Source: JAICMB01 sp049514735
GTDB taxonomy: Bacteria; Acidobacteriota; Terriglobia; Bryobacterales; Bryobacteraceae
Assembly: GCA_049514735.1 (NCBI GenBank)
Contig: JBEKUT010000121.1
Coordinates: forward strand, 1 to 16,491
DNA: 16,491 nt
Direction of reading: 5' to 3'
Part shown: positions 1-7,321 of the stretch, one piece after another
Numbering within the stretch: position 1 is the first letter of the stretch
How the letters are laid out: each line of letters begins with the position of its first letter
The notes under the pieces: generated by a model
What the model was told of the DNA's origin: nothing
The model's database searches: none
Seen by the model: only the letters and a program-made list of their open reading frames with translations
Translations under genes and position numbers: made by a program

Positions 1-29
1 CAGTCTCGGGCAATAGGACGAACATAGCT

Positions 30-210
30 TTAATTCGCCGCAGCTCGGAGGCGGCCTTTTGACGGCGTCAACCCGAGACCGTTTTGCGCAATAGGCCGCG
101 TAGCCACGGTCCACAGTTCCACGAGATTTTGTGGAACGACGTGAAGAACTCTGCCTTGCTGCTGCAATGGTTCAAGAGCACGACGCTGGTGTCGACATGC
201 GCGCTTTCAC
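30..210 (-). pseudogene. Broken PIN-domain (VapC-like) toxin remnant
   Basis: The expected toxin start is a GTG at 210 that overlaps the antitoxin stop in a GTGA arrangement, the usual antitoxin-toxin coupling. From that GTG the frame soon stops. One frame over, from 196 downward, it reads VDTSVVLL, the typical first strand of a PIN nuclease with its catalytic Asp. After a second frame change near 175 it reads VVPQNLVELWTVATRP followed by NGLGLTPSKG and a stop at 30-32, which I recognise from memory as the second conserved block of a PIN toxin family. The roughly 25 residues normally found between the blocks are missing, as is everything after them. A start-proximal frameshift, an internal deletion and a truncation together make this a non-functional toxin. 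The assignment rests on motif recall, not a search. Confidence 0.7.
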
Positions 211-470
211 ACCGGGTCCGGGTAGATGTTCTCGCGGCTCATGGCGTCGTCGGAAAGAACCGGCGTATCGGGGCTGTGACTATCGGCCCAGGCGCGGAAC
301 TGGCGCGCCCATTCCTTTGGGTCTGCTTCTTGGAGATGGGAAATTGAAGGAACCGGCGCGTTCTGGTCCGCGAGTTCCAGGAACCATCGCTCCACGGTGA
401 GGCCGCGCGATTGCGCCTGTTTCTGGTATATGGCGGCGCGATCTTCAGGAATCTGGATGGTCACGTTCAT
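207..470 (-). CDS. Small antitoxin-like protein (ribbon-helix-helix/VapB-like), orphaned
   Basis: This 87-residue protein begins MNVTIQIPEDRAAIYQKQA, a short beta strand followed by a helix, as in ribbon-helix-helix DNA-binding antitoxins. The Trp-rich C-terminal half (EWARQFRAW, then PVLSDDAMSRENIY) would be the toxin-binding tail. The ATG at 470 is preceded by a weak GGAG about 11 bases upstream. Its stop overlaps the GTG of a decayed PIN toxin, which identifies it as the antitoxin of a former toxin-antitoxin pair. With the toxin broken, the antitoxin is probably an orphan that may still bind DNA or neutralise a related toxin. A frameshifted relative of its C-terminal half lies at 15500-15628 on the other strand. 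Family placement is by pattern only. Confidence 0.72.
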   Translation of the reverse strand: MNVTIQIPEDRAAIYQKQAQSRGLTVERWFLELADQNAPVPSISHLQEADPKEWARQFRAWADSHSPDTPVLSDDAMSRENIYPDPV

Positions 471-516
471 TGAAAAATTGGGTTCTCCGTCACGAACATC
501 GTAACAGCGTGTCGTC

Positions 517-522
517 TATAAT
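517..522 (+). promoter_or_regulatory. Consensus -10 box (TATAAT) before the GT87 gene
   Basis: A perfect TATAAT lies at 517-522. No good -35 hexamer sits 17 bases upstream (494-499 reads GAACAT). Transcription would start near 529, almost on the ATG at 531, and there is no Shine-Dalgarno sequence, so the transcript would be leaderless or nearly so. This is prediction only. Confidence 0.4.
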
Positions 523-530
523 GACCGCAC

Positions 531-1454
531 ATGCGCATCGCGCGGGGCGCACTGGCCGTCGTCGTGGTTTCCATCTGCGGCTTTGTCTATTCCTCGACCA
601 ACGTGTTGGAACCTGCGCGTGCACTGCCAGCGCCGAGCGATTTCAGTCATTATTACGATGCCGGGCAGGCCATCCTGCACCACCGGAGTCCTTATACCGA
701 TTCCGATTTTCTCTATCCGCCTCTGGTGGCTTTTCTGGCCGCGCCGCTGGCCGCCGTCGATTATGTGACCGCGCGCTGGATCCGGTTCCTGTTTTCACAA
801 GCCTGCTTCCTCGCCGCGGCCTTGTTGCTCTGGCGTGGGATCGGGAGGGATATCTCAGCTTTTTGCGCTATCGGGATAGTCTGGATTTTCGGCGGCGCAG
901 CGGCCGAGACCTTCGTTCTGGGCCAGATCGGGCCCGTGTTGGTGCTTCTGCTTGTTCTCGAATACACGCAGGAACAGGAATCGCGCGGCATGGCCGCCGG
1001 ATTGGGCTTCGCCTTGAAGTATCTTCCCGGAGTCTTGCTTGTTGGCTTGGTCCTCCAGCGAAACCGAAGATCGCTCGGGGCATTCCTGGCGGCATTCATT
1101 GTTTTTCTATTGATTCCCTGGGCCGTGCTGCTGTACGCCTTTCCTGGAGCCAAAGCCCCCGCAGGTTCGAATTTCGGTATGGGGACGCCGGCACTGCTGA
1201 GTTGGTCGGTGCCTTCGACGATGCTACGTCTTCTCGATCCTCCTCGTCAGGGAAACCGACTGCCGCCCAACTGGGAGTTCGGTAATATGGCCGCGAGCCT
1301 GCACTTGACTCGCAACCAGCGCCTGATCTCGGTGCCTGTAAGGACGCTGTTCGCGAAAGTGAACAACACTACCGGGCCGTTCACGGCGATGGCCGCTTCG
1401 TGCGGAACAGAGTATTCCGGCATCAGCCCCACAATCGCATCGACGCCTTTATAG
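531..1454 (+). CDS. GT87/DUF2029-type membrane glycosyltransferase, 3' end lost and replaced by antisense permease sequence
   Basis: The protein starts MRIARGALAVVVVSICGFVY (a membrane segment). It then carries the GT87/DUF2029 hallmark at residues 37-70: DFSHYYDAGQAIL, SPY and FLYPPLVAFLAAPLA. Several hydrophobic segments follow, with FALKYLPGVLLVGLVLQ near residue 165. Relatives use polyprenyl-linked sugars and usually have about 400 residues. Here recognisable family sequence ends around residues 265-272 (NWEFGNMAASLHLTRNQRLISV). The last 35 or so codons, from about 1340, are the antisense of a permease pseudogene. The gene therefore looks truncated by a rearrangement and is probably not functional, although the frame stays open to 1454. 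The start at 531 has no Shine-Dalgarno sequence but lies just after a TATAAT box. Confidence 0.7.
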   Translation: MRIARGALAVVVVSICGFVYSSTNVLEPARALPAPSDFSHYYDAGQAILHHRSPYTDSDFLYPPLVAFLAAPLAAVDYVTARWIRFLFSQACFLAAALLLWRGIGRDISAFCAIGIVWIFGGAAAETFVLGQIGPVLVLLLVLEYTQEQESRGMAAGLGFALKYLPGVLLVGLVLQRNRRSLGAFLAAFIVFLLIPWAVLLYAFPGAKAPAGSNFGMGTPALLSWSVPSTMLRLLDPPRQGNRLPPNWEFGNMAASLHLTRNQRLISVPVRTLFAKVNNTTGPFTAMAASCGTEYSGISPTIASTPL

Positions 1455-2464
1455 GCCATCAGCACGCCCAACAATCTGCCAATGAGCGAAAGCAATACCG
1501 CCTCCGTCAGCAATTGCTGGAGCACGCGGCCGCCAGTTGCGCCTAGCGATAAACGCACCGCCATCTCCTTCTGGCGCGCACTGGCTCGTACAAGCAGCAA
1601 AATCGAAACATTGCCGCAGGCGATCAATAATAAAAAGCAGACGGCGGCCAATAATATTAATAAAGTACCCGCGAATTTCCCCGGCAGAAAGTCATTCAGA
1701 GTTTCCCCTTGGATCTTGAAGTCTTTGGGATAGGCATCCGGATTCCGCTTGTCGAATCGCTCGGTCATAGCTTGCAACTCGGCGTCGATCGCTTGTAAGC
1801 TAACGCCGGGCTTCGAGCGCGCCATCAGCGGAAAAGTTATTGTGAGCGTCGGGCATCAGCGCCATGAGTAAGTAGACATCGCCGTCGTTCCATGTAAAAC
1901 GGGGCGGAACAACGCCCATTACCGTGGAGGGCTGGTGACTGAGTTCAAGCGTCTTGCCAATGACCGCCGGGTCGCTATTGAAGTGCCGCTTCCAGAAGAG
2001 ATACCTTATGACGGCAATGTGCGGCGGGTCCTGCGGCGTTGGAATATCGCTCGGAGCGAAGGTACGTCCGAGCATTGCAGGTGCACCGAAGTGTTCGAAG
2101 GCGTTCGGTGAGAAAGCTACGGCCTGGACATTTTCCGCCAATCCGCCCGTGGCGATCATGGGGAAATTCAAGCGGGCAGCTACATCCTCCAGCGTTTTCG
2201 CATTCTTCTGCATCTCCAGAAAATCGGGAATCGTGTAGCCCATAGTGGCGCGCTCCCGGCCCTTTCCGAGAAGCCGATATTGATGATGCGGTTGGAATCG
2301 CGATACGGATAAGGGTCGAGCAGGACAGCATGAACGACGCTGAAGATAGCCGAACTGGCGCCAATTCCCAGTGCGAGCGATAGCACGGCAGCGAGCGTGA
2401 ACGCGATGCTCTTGCGCGTCATGCGCAGAGCGAATTGAAGATCGGCGAGCAAGTTGGCAATCAT
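1340..2464 (-). pseudogene. ADOP/MacB-FtsX-type ABC transporter permease, frameshifted and truncated
   Basis: Reading leftward from an ATG at 2464 (AAAGG upstream), the first frame gives MIANLLADLQFALRM and a membrane segment ending LALGIGASSAIFSVVHAVLL, typical of the acidobacterial duplicated-permease (ADOP) family. Near 2243-2265 the frame shifts, and YTIPDFLEMQKNAKTLED onward forms the periplasmic MacB-like domain. A second shift near 1812-1830 leads into KPGVSLQAIDAELQ, then a membrane segment with LLIACGNVSILLLVR, ARQKEMAVRLSLGA (the FtsX-domain signature) and a further hydrophobic region ending FTFANSVLTG near 1340. There the homology stops and GT87 sequence begins. Full-length relatives have about 800 residues with a second copy of the module, which is absent here. 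The gene is dead. Confidence 0.8.
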
Positions 2465-2517
2465 TGGCGCACCTTTCAGGAATAGACGGAGTTCTTGACG
2501 AATAGTTCCTACGCGAA

Positions 2518-2546
2518 TTGACCGCGCTCGAAAAATTATGTTAGGT
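2518..2546 (+). promoter_or_regulatory. Possible sigma-70 promoter for the B12 operon
   Basis: TTGACC at 2518-2523 is a fair -35 match. Seventeen bases later TTAGGT (2541-2546) is a poor -10. Transcription would begin near 2553, just before the riboswitch P1 stem, which is the only reason to prefer this pair. TTGACG at 2495-2500 has no partner. Confidence 0.3.
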
Positions 2547-2555
2547 TGAAAAGTT

Positions 2556-2721
2556 CCCGAGGTGCTCGCCACTGCGGCGAGTGAAAAGGGAAGCGGGTGA
2601 AAATCCCGCACGGTCCCGCCACTGTATGCAGCGAGCGGCCGGCGTACTGGGCCACTGTTCTTCGGAATGGGAAGGCTAGCCGGTTGAGCGACGACCTGCG
2701 AGTCAGGAGACCTGCCTCGGG
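2556..2721 (+). promoter_or_regulatory. Cobalamin (B12) riboswitch aptamer
   Basis: All hallmark blocks of the cobalamin riboswitch occur in order. P1 is CCCGAGG (2556-2562), which pairs perfectly with CCTCGGG (2715-2721). GGTGC follows at 2561-2565, and a hairpin CTCGCC/GGCGAG at 2565-2581. Next come AAAAGGGAA at 2584-2592, a hairpin GCGGG/CCCGC at 2593-2609, and CGGTCCCGCCACTG at 2611-2624. The second GCCACTG is at 2651-2657 and GAAGGC at 2671-2676. The B12 box AGTCAGGAGACCTGCC spans 2701-2716. It lies directly upstream of cobU and eight other B12 genes, so binding of adenosyl- or another cobalamin should repress the operon. Confidence 0.96.
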
Positions 2722-2758
2722 TGAATGAGCGCTATGCTTCGGGCGAAAGCAGTTGTGC

Positions 2759-2795
2759 GAAAGATGGTCTTTCTCTCCTCCCTTTCGTTTTGAGG
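2759..2795 (+). promoter_or_regulatory. Candidate riboswitch expression platform
   Basis: Between the aptamer and cobU lies a perfect short hairpin, GAAAGA/TCTTTC (2759-2764 with 2768-2773), followed by the pyrimidine tract TCTCCTCCC and then TTTT after CTTTCG. An alternative longer pairing is CGAAAG with CTTTCG. The T-run is short and the stem A/T-rich, so it is a weak intrinsic terminator. The CTCCTCC tract resembles an anti-Shine-Dalgarno element. Whether control is transcriptional or translational cannot be settled by eye. Confidence 0.3.
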
Positions 2796-2835
2796 CGTAT
2801 GCGGCTATTTGCAATGAGGCCCGGACTCCTCGACG

Positions 2836-3360
2836 ATGTTGACACTCATTCTTGGCGGCGCTAGAAGCGGGAAATCCCGCCTGGCCCAACGTCTGGCAGC
2901 TGCAGCCGCGCGCGTCACTTATATCGCAACGGCCGAAGCCGGACAAGATCCCGAGATGGTGGCTCGCATTGAGCGCCATCGCGCGGACCGACCCAGCTCT
3001 TGGCGAACCATTGAAGAACCATTGGCGTTGGCCGACGCGGTGGAATGCGCCGCGGCTGACGCAGTCATCATCGATTGCCTGACCATTTGGCTCAGCAATC
3101 TGTTCTTTGAACATCGAGACGCGGCGAGAGAGCTGCTGGAAGAAGCCGCGCGCGCTGAGATTCAACGGATTGCCGCCGCTGCCCAGCAATTCCATGTCAT
3201 TCTTGTGTCGAACGAACTGGGCTCCGGAACAGTTCCGGAGCCGGCCGTAACCCGCGCTTTTCGCGATACTCAAGGCCTTCTCAATCAATGGGCCGCAGAG
3301 ATCGCCGATGAAGTAATACTCACAGTCGCCGGGCTTCCCCTCTATCTGAAGACCAAATGA
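2836..3360 (+). CDS. cobU: CobU/CobP: adenosylcobinamide kinase / adenosylcobinamide-phosphate guanylyltransferase
   Basis: This cytoplasmic bifunctional enzyme phosphorylates adenosylcobinamide and then adds GMP to give AdoCbi-GDP, the activated substrate of CobS. The 174-residue length is normal for the family. The N-terminus begins with a strand and P-loop, LILGGARSGKS (P-loop residues 7-14). The IERHR block places a His at residue 48, near the guanylylated His of the family. DCLTIWLSNLF and VSNELGSGTVPE follow, both typical of CobU. It is the first gene after the B12 riboswitch. The ATG at 2836 has no close Shine-Dalgarno sequence; GAGG at 2816-2819 is 16 bases away and could pair with CCTC at 2828-2831. 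Its stop overlaps the start of the next gene (ATGA). Confidence 0.95.
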   Translation: MLTLILGGARSGKSRLAQRLAAAAARVTYIATAEAGQDPEMVARIERHRADRPSSWRTIEEPLALADAVECAAADAVIIDCLTIWLSNLFFEHRDAARELLEEAARAEIQRIAAAAQQFHVILVSNELGSGTVPEPAVTRAFRDTQGLLNQWAAEIADEVILTVAGLPLYLKTK

Positions 3361-5702
3361 CTAAATTACTATTAATACTGACCATCTTCTCGACGGTAGT
3401 TAGCGCGCAATCCGGCGGATCTATTATCGGAACGGTGAAAGACCCGCAGGGCAAACCAGTTCCGGCAACTACTCTGACATTGTTCTCACGCACGGGCGCC
3501 GCCGGCAGCGCCACCACCAGCAACTCTTCCGGCAGTTATCGCTTCGAGGGGTTACCGCCAGGCGATTACCTGCTCCGCGCCGCCGCGTCCGGCTTTGCGC
3601 TATTTCTCGCCGGTAACATTCACCTGAGCGCCAGCGCGACAGAGACCCGCGACGTCTCTCTTCAGATCGCGGGAGTGCACGAGCAGGTGACAGTTACTGC
3701 ATCCGGCACACCGCAACTTCCCGAACAGGTATCGAAAGCGACCACCATCATAGACCAGACGGACGCGGACGCGCGGGATGTCTCCGCTCTCTCCGATGTC
3801 GTGGCGCTAGCTCCTGGCGTTCACGTACAACAGCTCGGCGGAGCGGGGTCCTTCACAACGATCCAGATCCGCGGTCTCCGCACGGAGGACACTGCCGTGC
3901 TCGTGGATGGTCTGCGTTTGCGGGATGCTTCCGCCACGCAAGGAGACGCTTCAGGGTTGATAGAAGACCTGTTGTTCAGCGACGCGAATCGTGTCGAAGT
4001 GATGAGTGGATCGGGGTCTTCTCTGTATGGCACCAATGCGATCGGCGGCGTGATCAACGTGATCACGGACCAGGGTGGTGGGCGCACGCGCGGGAGTCTG
4101 CTCATTGAGGGCGGGTCTCTCGATTCTTTTCGCGGGCGCGCGCAACTTGCGGGTGGATTCCATAACGATCGTATTGAATATAGCCTGGGCGCCGCGGAGA
4201 CCGATGTCACCAGTGGGGTCGGCGGCGATTCTCCTTTTCGTGACGCCAGCACACAAGGCCGGGTGACGTTTCATCTTTCACCTTCGGTCCGCCTGACTGC
4301 GCGTCTTTACGGCGCGGACTCTTTCAGTAAGGTCCTGGGAGAGCCGGATATCATCGGCGCGCCGTCTGGCCTGGGAATTATTGATGCCGTCCCCAATTCC
4401 ACCTTTATTCCGGCTCCCGATAATCCCGATTCAACCCGAGCGGCACGCTTTATCTCGGCCGCTCTTATCCTGAATGGACAAGCTACACCGACGCTCGATT
4501 ACTCGGTGAGTTATCAGCTCATTTCCAACGGACGCCGTTATGGTGACGGTCCAGCAGGTGTCGGTTATCAACCTGACAGCAGCACGCGCGCGCTCTATGA
4601 CGGGCGCATTCAGACTGTGGATGGACAGATTCACTATCGTCCGGGCCGCTTCAACTTACTTAGCTTCGGCTACGAATTCGAAACCGAGAGCTATGCCAAT
4701 GACAATAGCCAGCAGGGCATTCTCGCCGCAACGTCGGCGGTGAATGTTACCCAACAGAGCCATTCTGTTTTTGCACAGGACCAGGCGCAGCTCTTCGGCG
4801 ATCGGCTGCAGATTTCGGGCGCGTTCCGGGCGCAGTTTTTCAAGCTGGAAACGCCGGCCCTTCTTCCCGAGGCGTCAGCTCCTTATCAAGGAATGACGTT
4901 TCCGTCACCGACGGCTGCCTATACCGGCGATGGCTCGGCCGCCTATTTCTTCCATAGGACGGGAACAAAGCTGCGCGCCCATGTTGGCCGCGGCTATCGC
5001 GCGCCATCGCTGTTCGAACGCTTTGGAGTTGGCTTCGATCCGGTTTACGGTTATTCCGTTTACGGCGACCCGCGCCTGAAGCCGGAGCATTCCATAAGTT
5101 TCGATGCCGGGTTCGACCAGACATTCTTTCATGGCCGTGTCAAGACATCGGCAAGTTATTTTTATACCTGGCTCCAGAACGTTATCAATTTCGATACTTC
5201 CGGATTGATTAATCCAGCCACCGACCCTTACGGGCGTTACGTCGGCTATCTAAACACACAAGGTGGAATTTCGCGGGGCTTCGAACTAAGCGGGTCCGTT
5301 GCTCCCATTCGATCGCTGAATGTCACCACCGCGTACACGTATGTAAATGCTATCGAGCGAACTCCGATAGTCGGCGACGTGCTCCAAACCTTTGTTATTC
5401 CGAAAAGCCAATTCTCGATAGTGGTGACGGAGCAGCCGACCTCACGGCTGCTGCTTACTTTCGATACGTTGCAATCCAGCAGCTATCTCGCGCCGATCTA
5501 TGGCGACACGGTGACACAGACTTATCGCTTCGACGGCATTCACAAGGTGAATCTAGGAGCCAGTTACCGCATTCCGATAAAAGACTACGAAGCAATGCGT
5601 TTTTTCGTGCGGGCGAATAACATCTGCAACCAGACTTACTACGAGAGCGGGTTTCTCACCGCGGGACGAACAGCTATGGGCGGCATGCAATTCGAATTTT
5701 AG
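3357..5702 (+). CDS. btuB: TonB-dependent outer-membrane receptor, probable corrinoid (BtuB-like) transporter
   Basis: This 781-residue outer-membrane protein should take up cobalamin or cobinamide using TonB energy. Residues 1-17 form a signal peptide ending VVSA. Residues about 20-105 are a carboxypeptidase-regulatory-like beta-sandwich (GTVKDPQGKPVP, then GSYRFEGLPPGDYLLRA). EQVTVTAS at 109-116 resembles a TonB box. The plug covers about 125-240, with IQIRGLRTEDTAVLVDG and SSLYGTNAIGGVINVIT. The rest is a beta-barrel with alternating aromatic strands, ending in the terminal Phe typical of outer-membrane proteins. BtuB of enterobacteria lacks the extra N-terminal domain and is about 600 residues long. 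The substrate is inferred from the riboswitch operon and the btuFDC genes that follow. The start overlaps the cobU stop by four bases, so translation is probably coupled. Confidence 0.9.
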   Translation: MTKLLLILTIFSTVVSAQSGGSIIGTVKDPQGKPVPATTLTLFSRTGAAGSATTSNSSGSYRFEGLPPGDYLLRAAASGFALFLAGNIHLSASATETRDVSLQIAGVHEQVTVTASGTPQLPEQVSKATTIIDQTDADARDVSALSDVVALAPGVHVQQLGGAGSFTTIQIRGLRTEDTAVLVDGLRLRDASATQGDASGLIEDLLFSDANRVEVMSGSGSSLYGTNAIGGVINVITDQGGGRTRGSLLIEGGSLDSFRGRAQLAGGFHNDRIEYSLGAAETDVTSGVGGDSPFRDASTQGRVTFHLSPSVRLTARLYGADSFSKVLGEPDIIGAPSGLGIIDAVPNSTFIPAPDNPDSTRAARFISAALILNGQATPTLDYSVSYQLISNGRRYGDGPAGVGYQPDSSTRALYDGRIQTVDGQIHYRPGRFNLLSFGYEFETESYANDNSQQGILAATSAVNVTQQSHSVFAQDQAQLFGDRLQISGAFRAQFFKLETPALLPEASAPYQGMTFPSPTAAYTGDGSAAYFFHRTGTKLRAHVGRGYRAPSLFERFGVGFDPVYGYSVYGDPRLKPEHSISFDAGFDQTFFHGRVKTSASYFYTWLQNVINFDTSGLINPATDPYGRYVGYLNTQGGISRGFELSGSVAPIRSLNVTTAYTYVNAIERTPIVGDVLQTFVIPKSQFSIVVTEQPTSRLLLTFDTLQSSSYLAPIYGDTVTQTYRFDGIHKVNLGASYRIPIKDYEAMRFFVRANNICNQTYYESGFLTAGRTAMGGMQFEF

Positions 5703-6542
5703 ATGAAGTCACTTCTTCTCGCCGCAGCCTTCGCCCTATGCGCCGCATCCGCGGATATCCCACATCGGATTGTCTCCCTGTCTCCCGATTTGACTGAAAT
5801 TCTTTATGGCGTGGGCGCTTTCAATCGCGTGATGGGCGTGTCGGACTTTGACACCTACCCTCCGGAGGTAGCGAAACTTCCCCGCCTTGGACAATTAAAC
5901 AATCCGAGCCTTGAAAAGTTGACCGGTTTGCGGCCCGACCTGGTGGTCATCAATATTGCGCAAGCGCCGTTTCTCGGAGACACACTCAAGGATCTCGGCC
6001 TTCGAATTCTGACGGCCTCCAATCGATCCATTCAAGAAGTCTATTCCGCGATGCTCACTATCGGCCGCGCCACTGGCAACGAGAAGGAGGCGGTTAGATT
6101 GGTGACGGTCACTCGCGAGGGACTCGATCGCGTCGCACGCAAAACGACCGGTCTGTCAAAACCGCGCGTGGCCATGATCGTCGACCGGACGCCTGGAACG
6201 CTGCGCGATCTTTATGCCGCGACCGATGGCGGGTATCTCGCGGAATTGGTCGCAATCGCGGGCGGCCGCATGGCTCTGCCACCAGTGGAGGGCGGCTACG
6301 AAAAACTCAGCAAGGAGGATCTTCTTGCGGCCAACCCCGACATAATCCTCGACCTGGTTCAAGGACCGACCGGCCGCTTCTCTGGCGACCCGCTCGAAGC
6401 CTGGCGGGAGATGCCAGAATTGAAAGCAGTGCGCGACCATCGTGTCCGGGATGTGACAGACGATTATGTGCCGCACGCTTCGCAGCGCATCGTGCAAACG
6501 GCGGAACTCTTCGCTAAGCTGATTCACCCCGAGATCCATTGA
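5703..6542 (+). CDS. btuF: BtuF: periplasmic cobalamin/corrinoid-binding protein
   Basis: This is a class III solute-binding protein for the BtuCD importer. The 279-residue product has a signal peptide at residues 1-17 (MKSLLLAAAFALCAASA). It then reads HRIVSLSPDLTEILYGVGA, the standard first strand and helix of the BtuF/FhuD family, and next VMGVSDFDTYP and LGQLNNPSLEKLTGLRPDLVV. The second lobe contains GGYLAELVAIAGG and EKLSKEDLLAANPDIILDL. The length fits BtuF (about 250-280). There is no lipobox, so the protein should be soluble in the periplasm. The ATG follows the receptor stop with no gap, and the stop overlaps the ATPase start by one base, as expected for a coupled transport operon. 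The corrinoid substrate is inferred from context. Confidence 0.92.
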   Translation: MKSLLLAAAFALCAASADIPHRIVSLSPDLTEILYGVGAFNRVMGVSDFDTYPPEVAKLPRLGQLNNPSLEKLTGLRPDLVVINIAQAPFLGDTLKDLGLRILTASNRSIQEVYSAMLTIGRATGNEKEAVRLVTVTREGLDRVARKTTGLSKPRVAMIVDRTPGTLRDLYAATDGGYLAELVAIAGGRMALPPVEGGYEKLSKEDLLAANPDIILDLVQGPTGRFSGDPLEAWREMPELKAVRDHRVRDVTDDYVPHASQRIVQTAELFAKLIHPEIH

Positions 6543-7321
6543 TGCCGCGGCCCTGGTTCGAAGCGCTCCATCTCGATTTTGCGTATGCCAACGGTCCGTT
6601 GGTGGTGCGCGATGTCAGCGTCACGTCGACTCCAGGGTCCATGACAGCCGTAATCGGCGCGAACGGTTCCGGGAAATCTACGCTCATACGCATGATCGCC
6701 GGGCTGCTACGGCCGCGCGCGGGAACGATCGCGCTGGACGGCACTCCATTAGACAAATGGGAACCGCGCTTGCGAGCCCGGCAAATCGCCTATGTGCCGC
6801 AATCGACATCCACTGCGTTTCCATTCCAGGTCATCGATATCGTACTAAGTGGAAGAACGCCGCATGCACCCAGGTTTCGTTTTGAAGGCCCGCAGGATGC
6901 GGAAAAAGCGATGGAGGCGTTGGAAAACGCCGGAGCAGCGCATCTGGCGTCCCGATCGTTTACGAGTCTTTCAGGAGGCGAGCGGCAAATCGTGATTCTG
7001 GCGCGCGCGCTCGCTCAGGAGCCGCAATTATTGTTGCTCGATGAACCGTCATCGTCGCTGGATCTGAAGCACCGTGCGGATCTGATCCGGACGCTGGTCC
7101 GTTTGCGCGGGACAAAGCATCTCAGCGTGATTATGATCACGCACGATTTGCAGTTGACTGGCTCGTTTGACCAGCTCGTGGCCTTGCGATGCGGGGAAGT
7201 AACCGCGGCGGGAACGCCGGACGAAGTCTTGCGCGACACACTGCTGCGCGATATTTATGGCGATCCGAATGTGCGGGCGCAGCGCATGGGCGATCAGACC
7301 GTTGTGTGGGTGGACCTTTGA
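6542..7321 (+). CDS. btuD: BtuD: ABC transporter ATPase for cobalamin/corrinoid import
   Basis: This is the cytoplasmic ATPase of the BtuCDF importer, 259 residues from the ATG at 6542. Every ATPase motif is present: Walker A GANGSGKST (39-47), Q-loop Gln in YVPQS (87), signature LSGGERQ (143-149), Walker B LLLLDEP (163-169) with catalytic Glu168, D-loop SSLD and switch His201 in MITHD. The sequence resembles the FepC/BtuD/HmuV group. The chosen ATG overlaps the btuF stop as TGATG; a TTG three bases earlier is possible but less likely. The stop TGA overlaps a TTG that may start btuC. Confidence 0.94.
   Translation: MPRPWFEALHLDFAYANGPLVVRDVSVTSTPGSMTAVIGANGSGKSTLIRMIAGLLRPRAGTIALDGTPLDKWEPRLRARQIAYVPQSTSTAFPFQVIDIVLSGRTPHAPRFRFEGPQDAEKAMEALENAGAAHLASRSFTSLSGGERQIVILARALAQEPQLLLLDEPSSSLDLKHRADLIRTLVRLRGTKHLSVIMITHDLQLTGSFDQLVALRCGEVTAAGTPDEVLRDTLLRDIYGDPNVRAQRMGDQTVVWVDL

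Noticed and set aside
116..137. Hairpin GTTCCAC-8-GTGGAAC at the left edge
   Set aside because: It lies inside the decayed toxin codons (the VPQNLVELW block) and has no T-run. I take it as coincidence of coding sequence.
470..1285. A long open frame (271 codons) overlapping the GT87 gene
   Set aside because: Its product is arginine-rich and low in recognisable structure; it is a GC-rich shadow of the GT87 frame.
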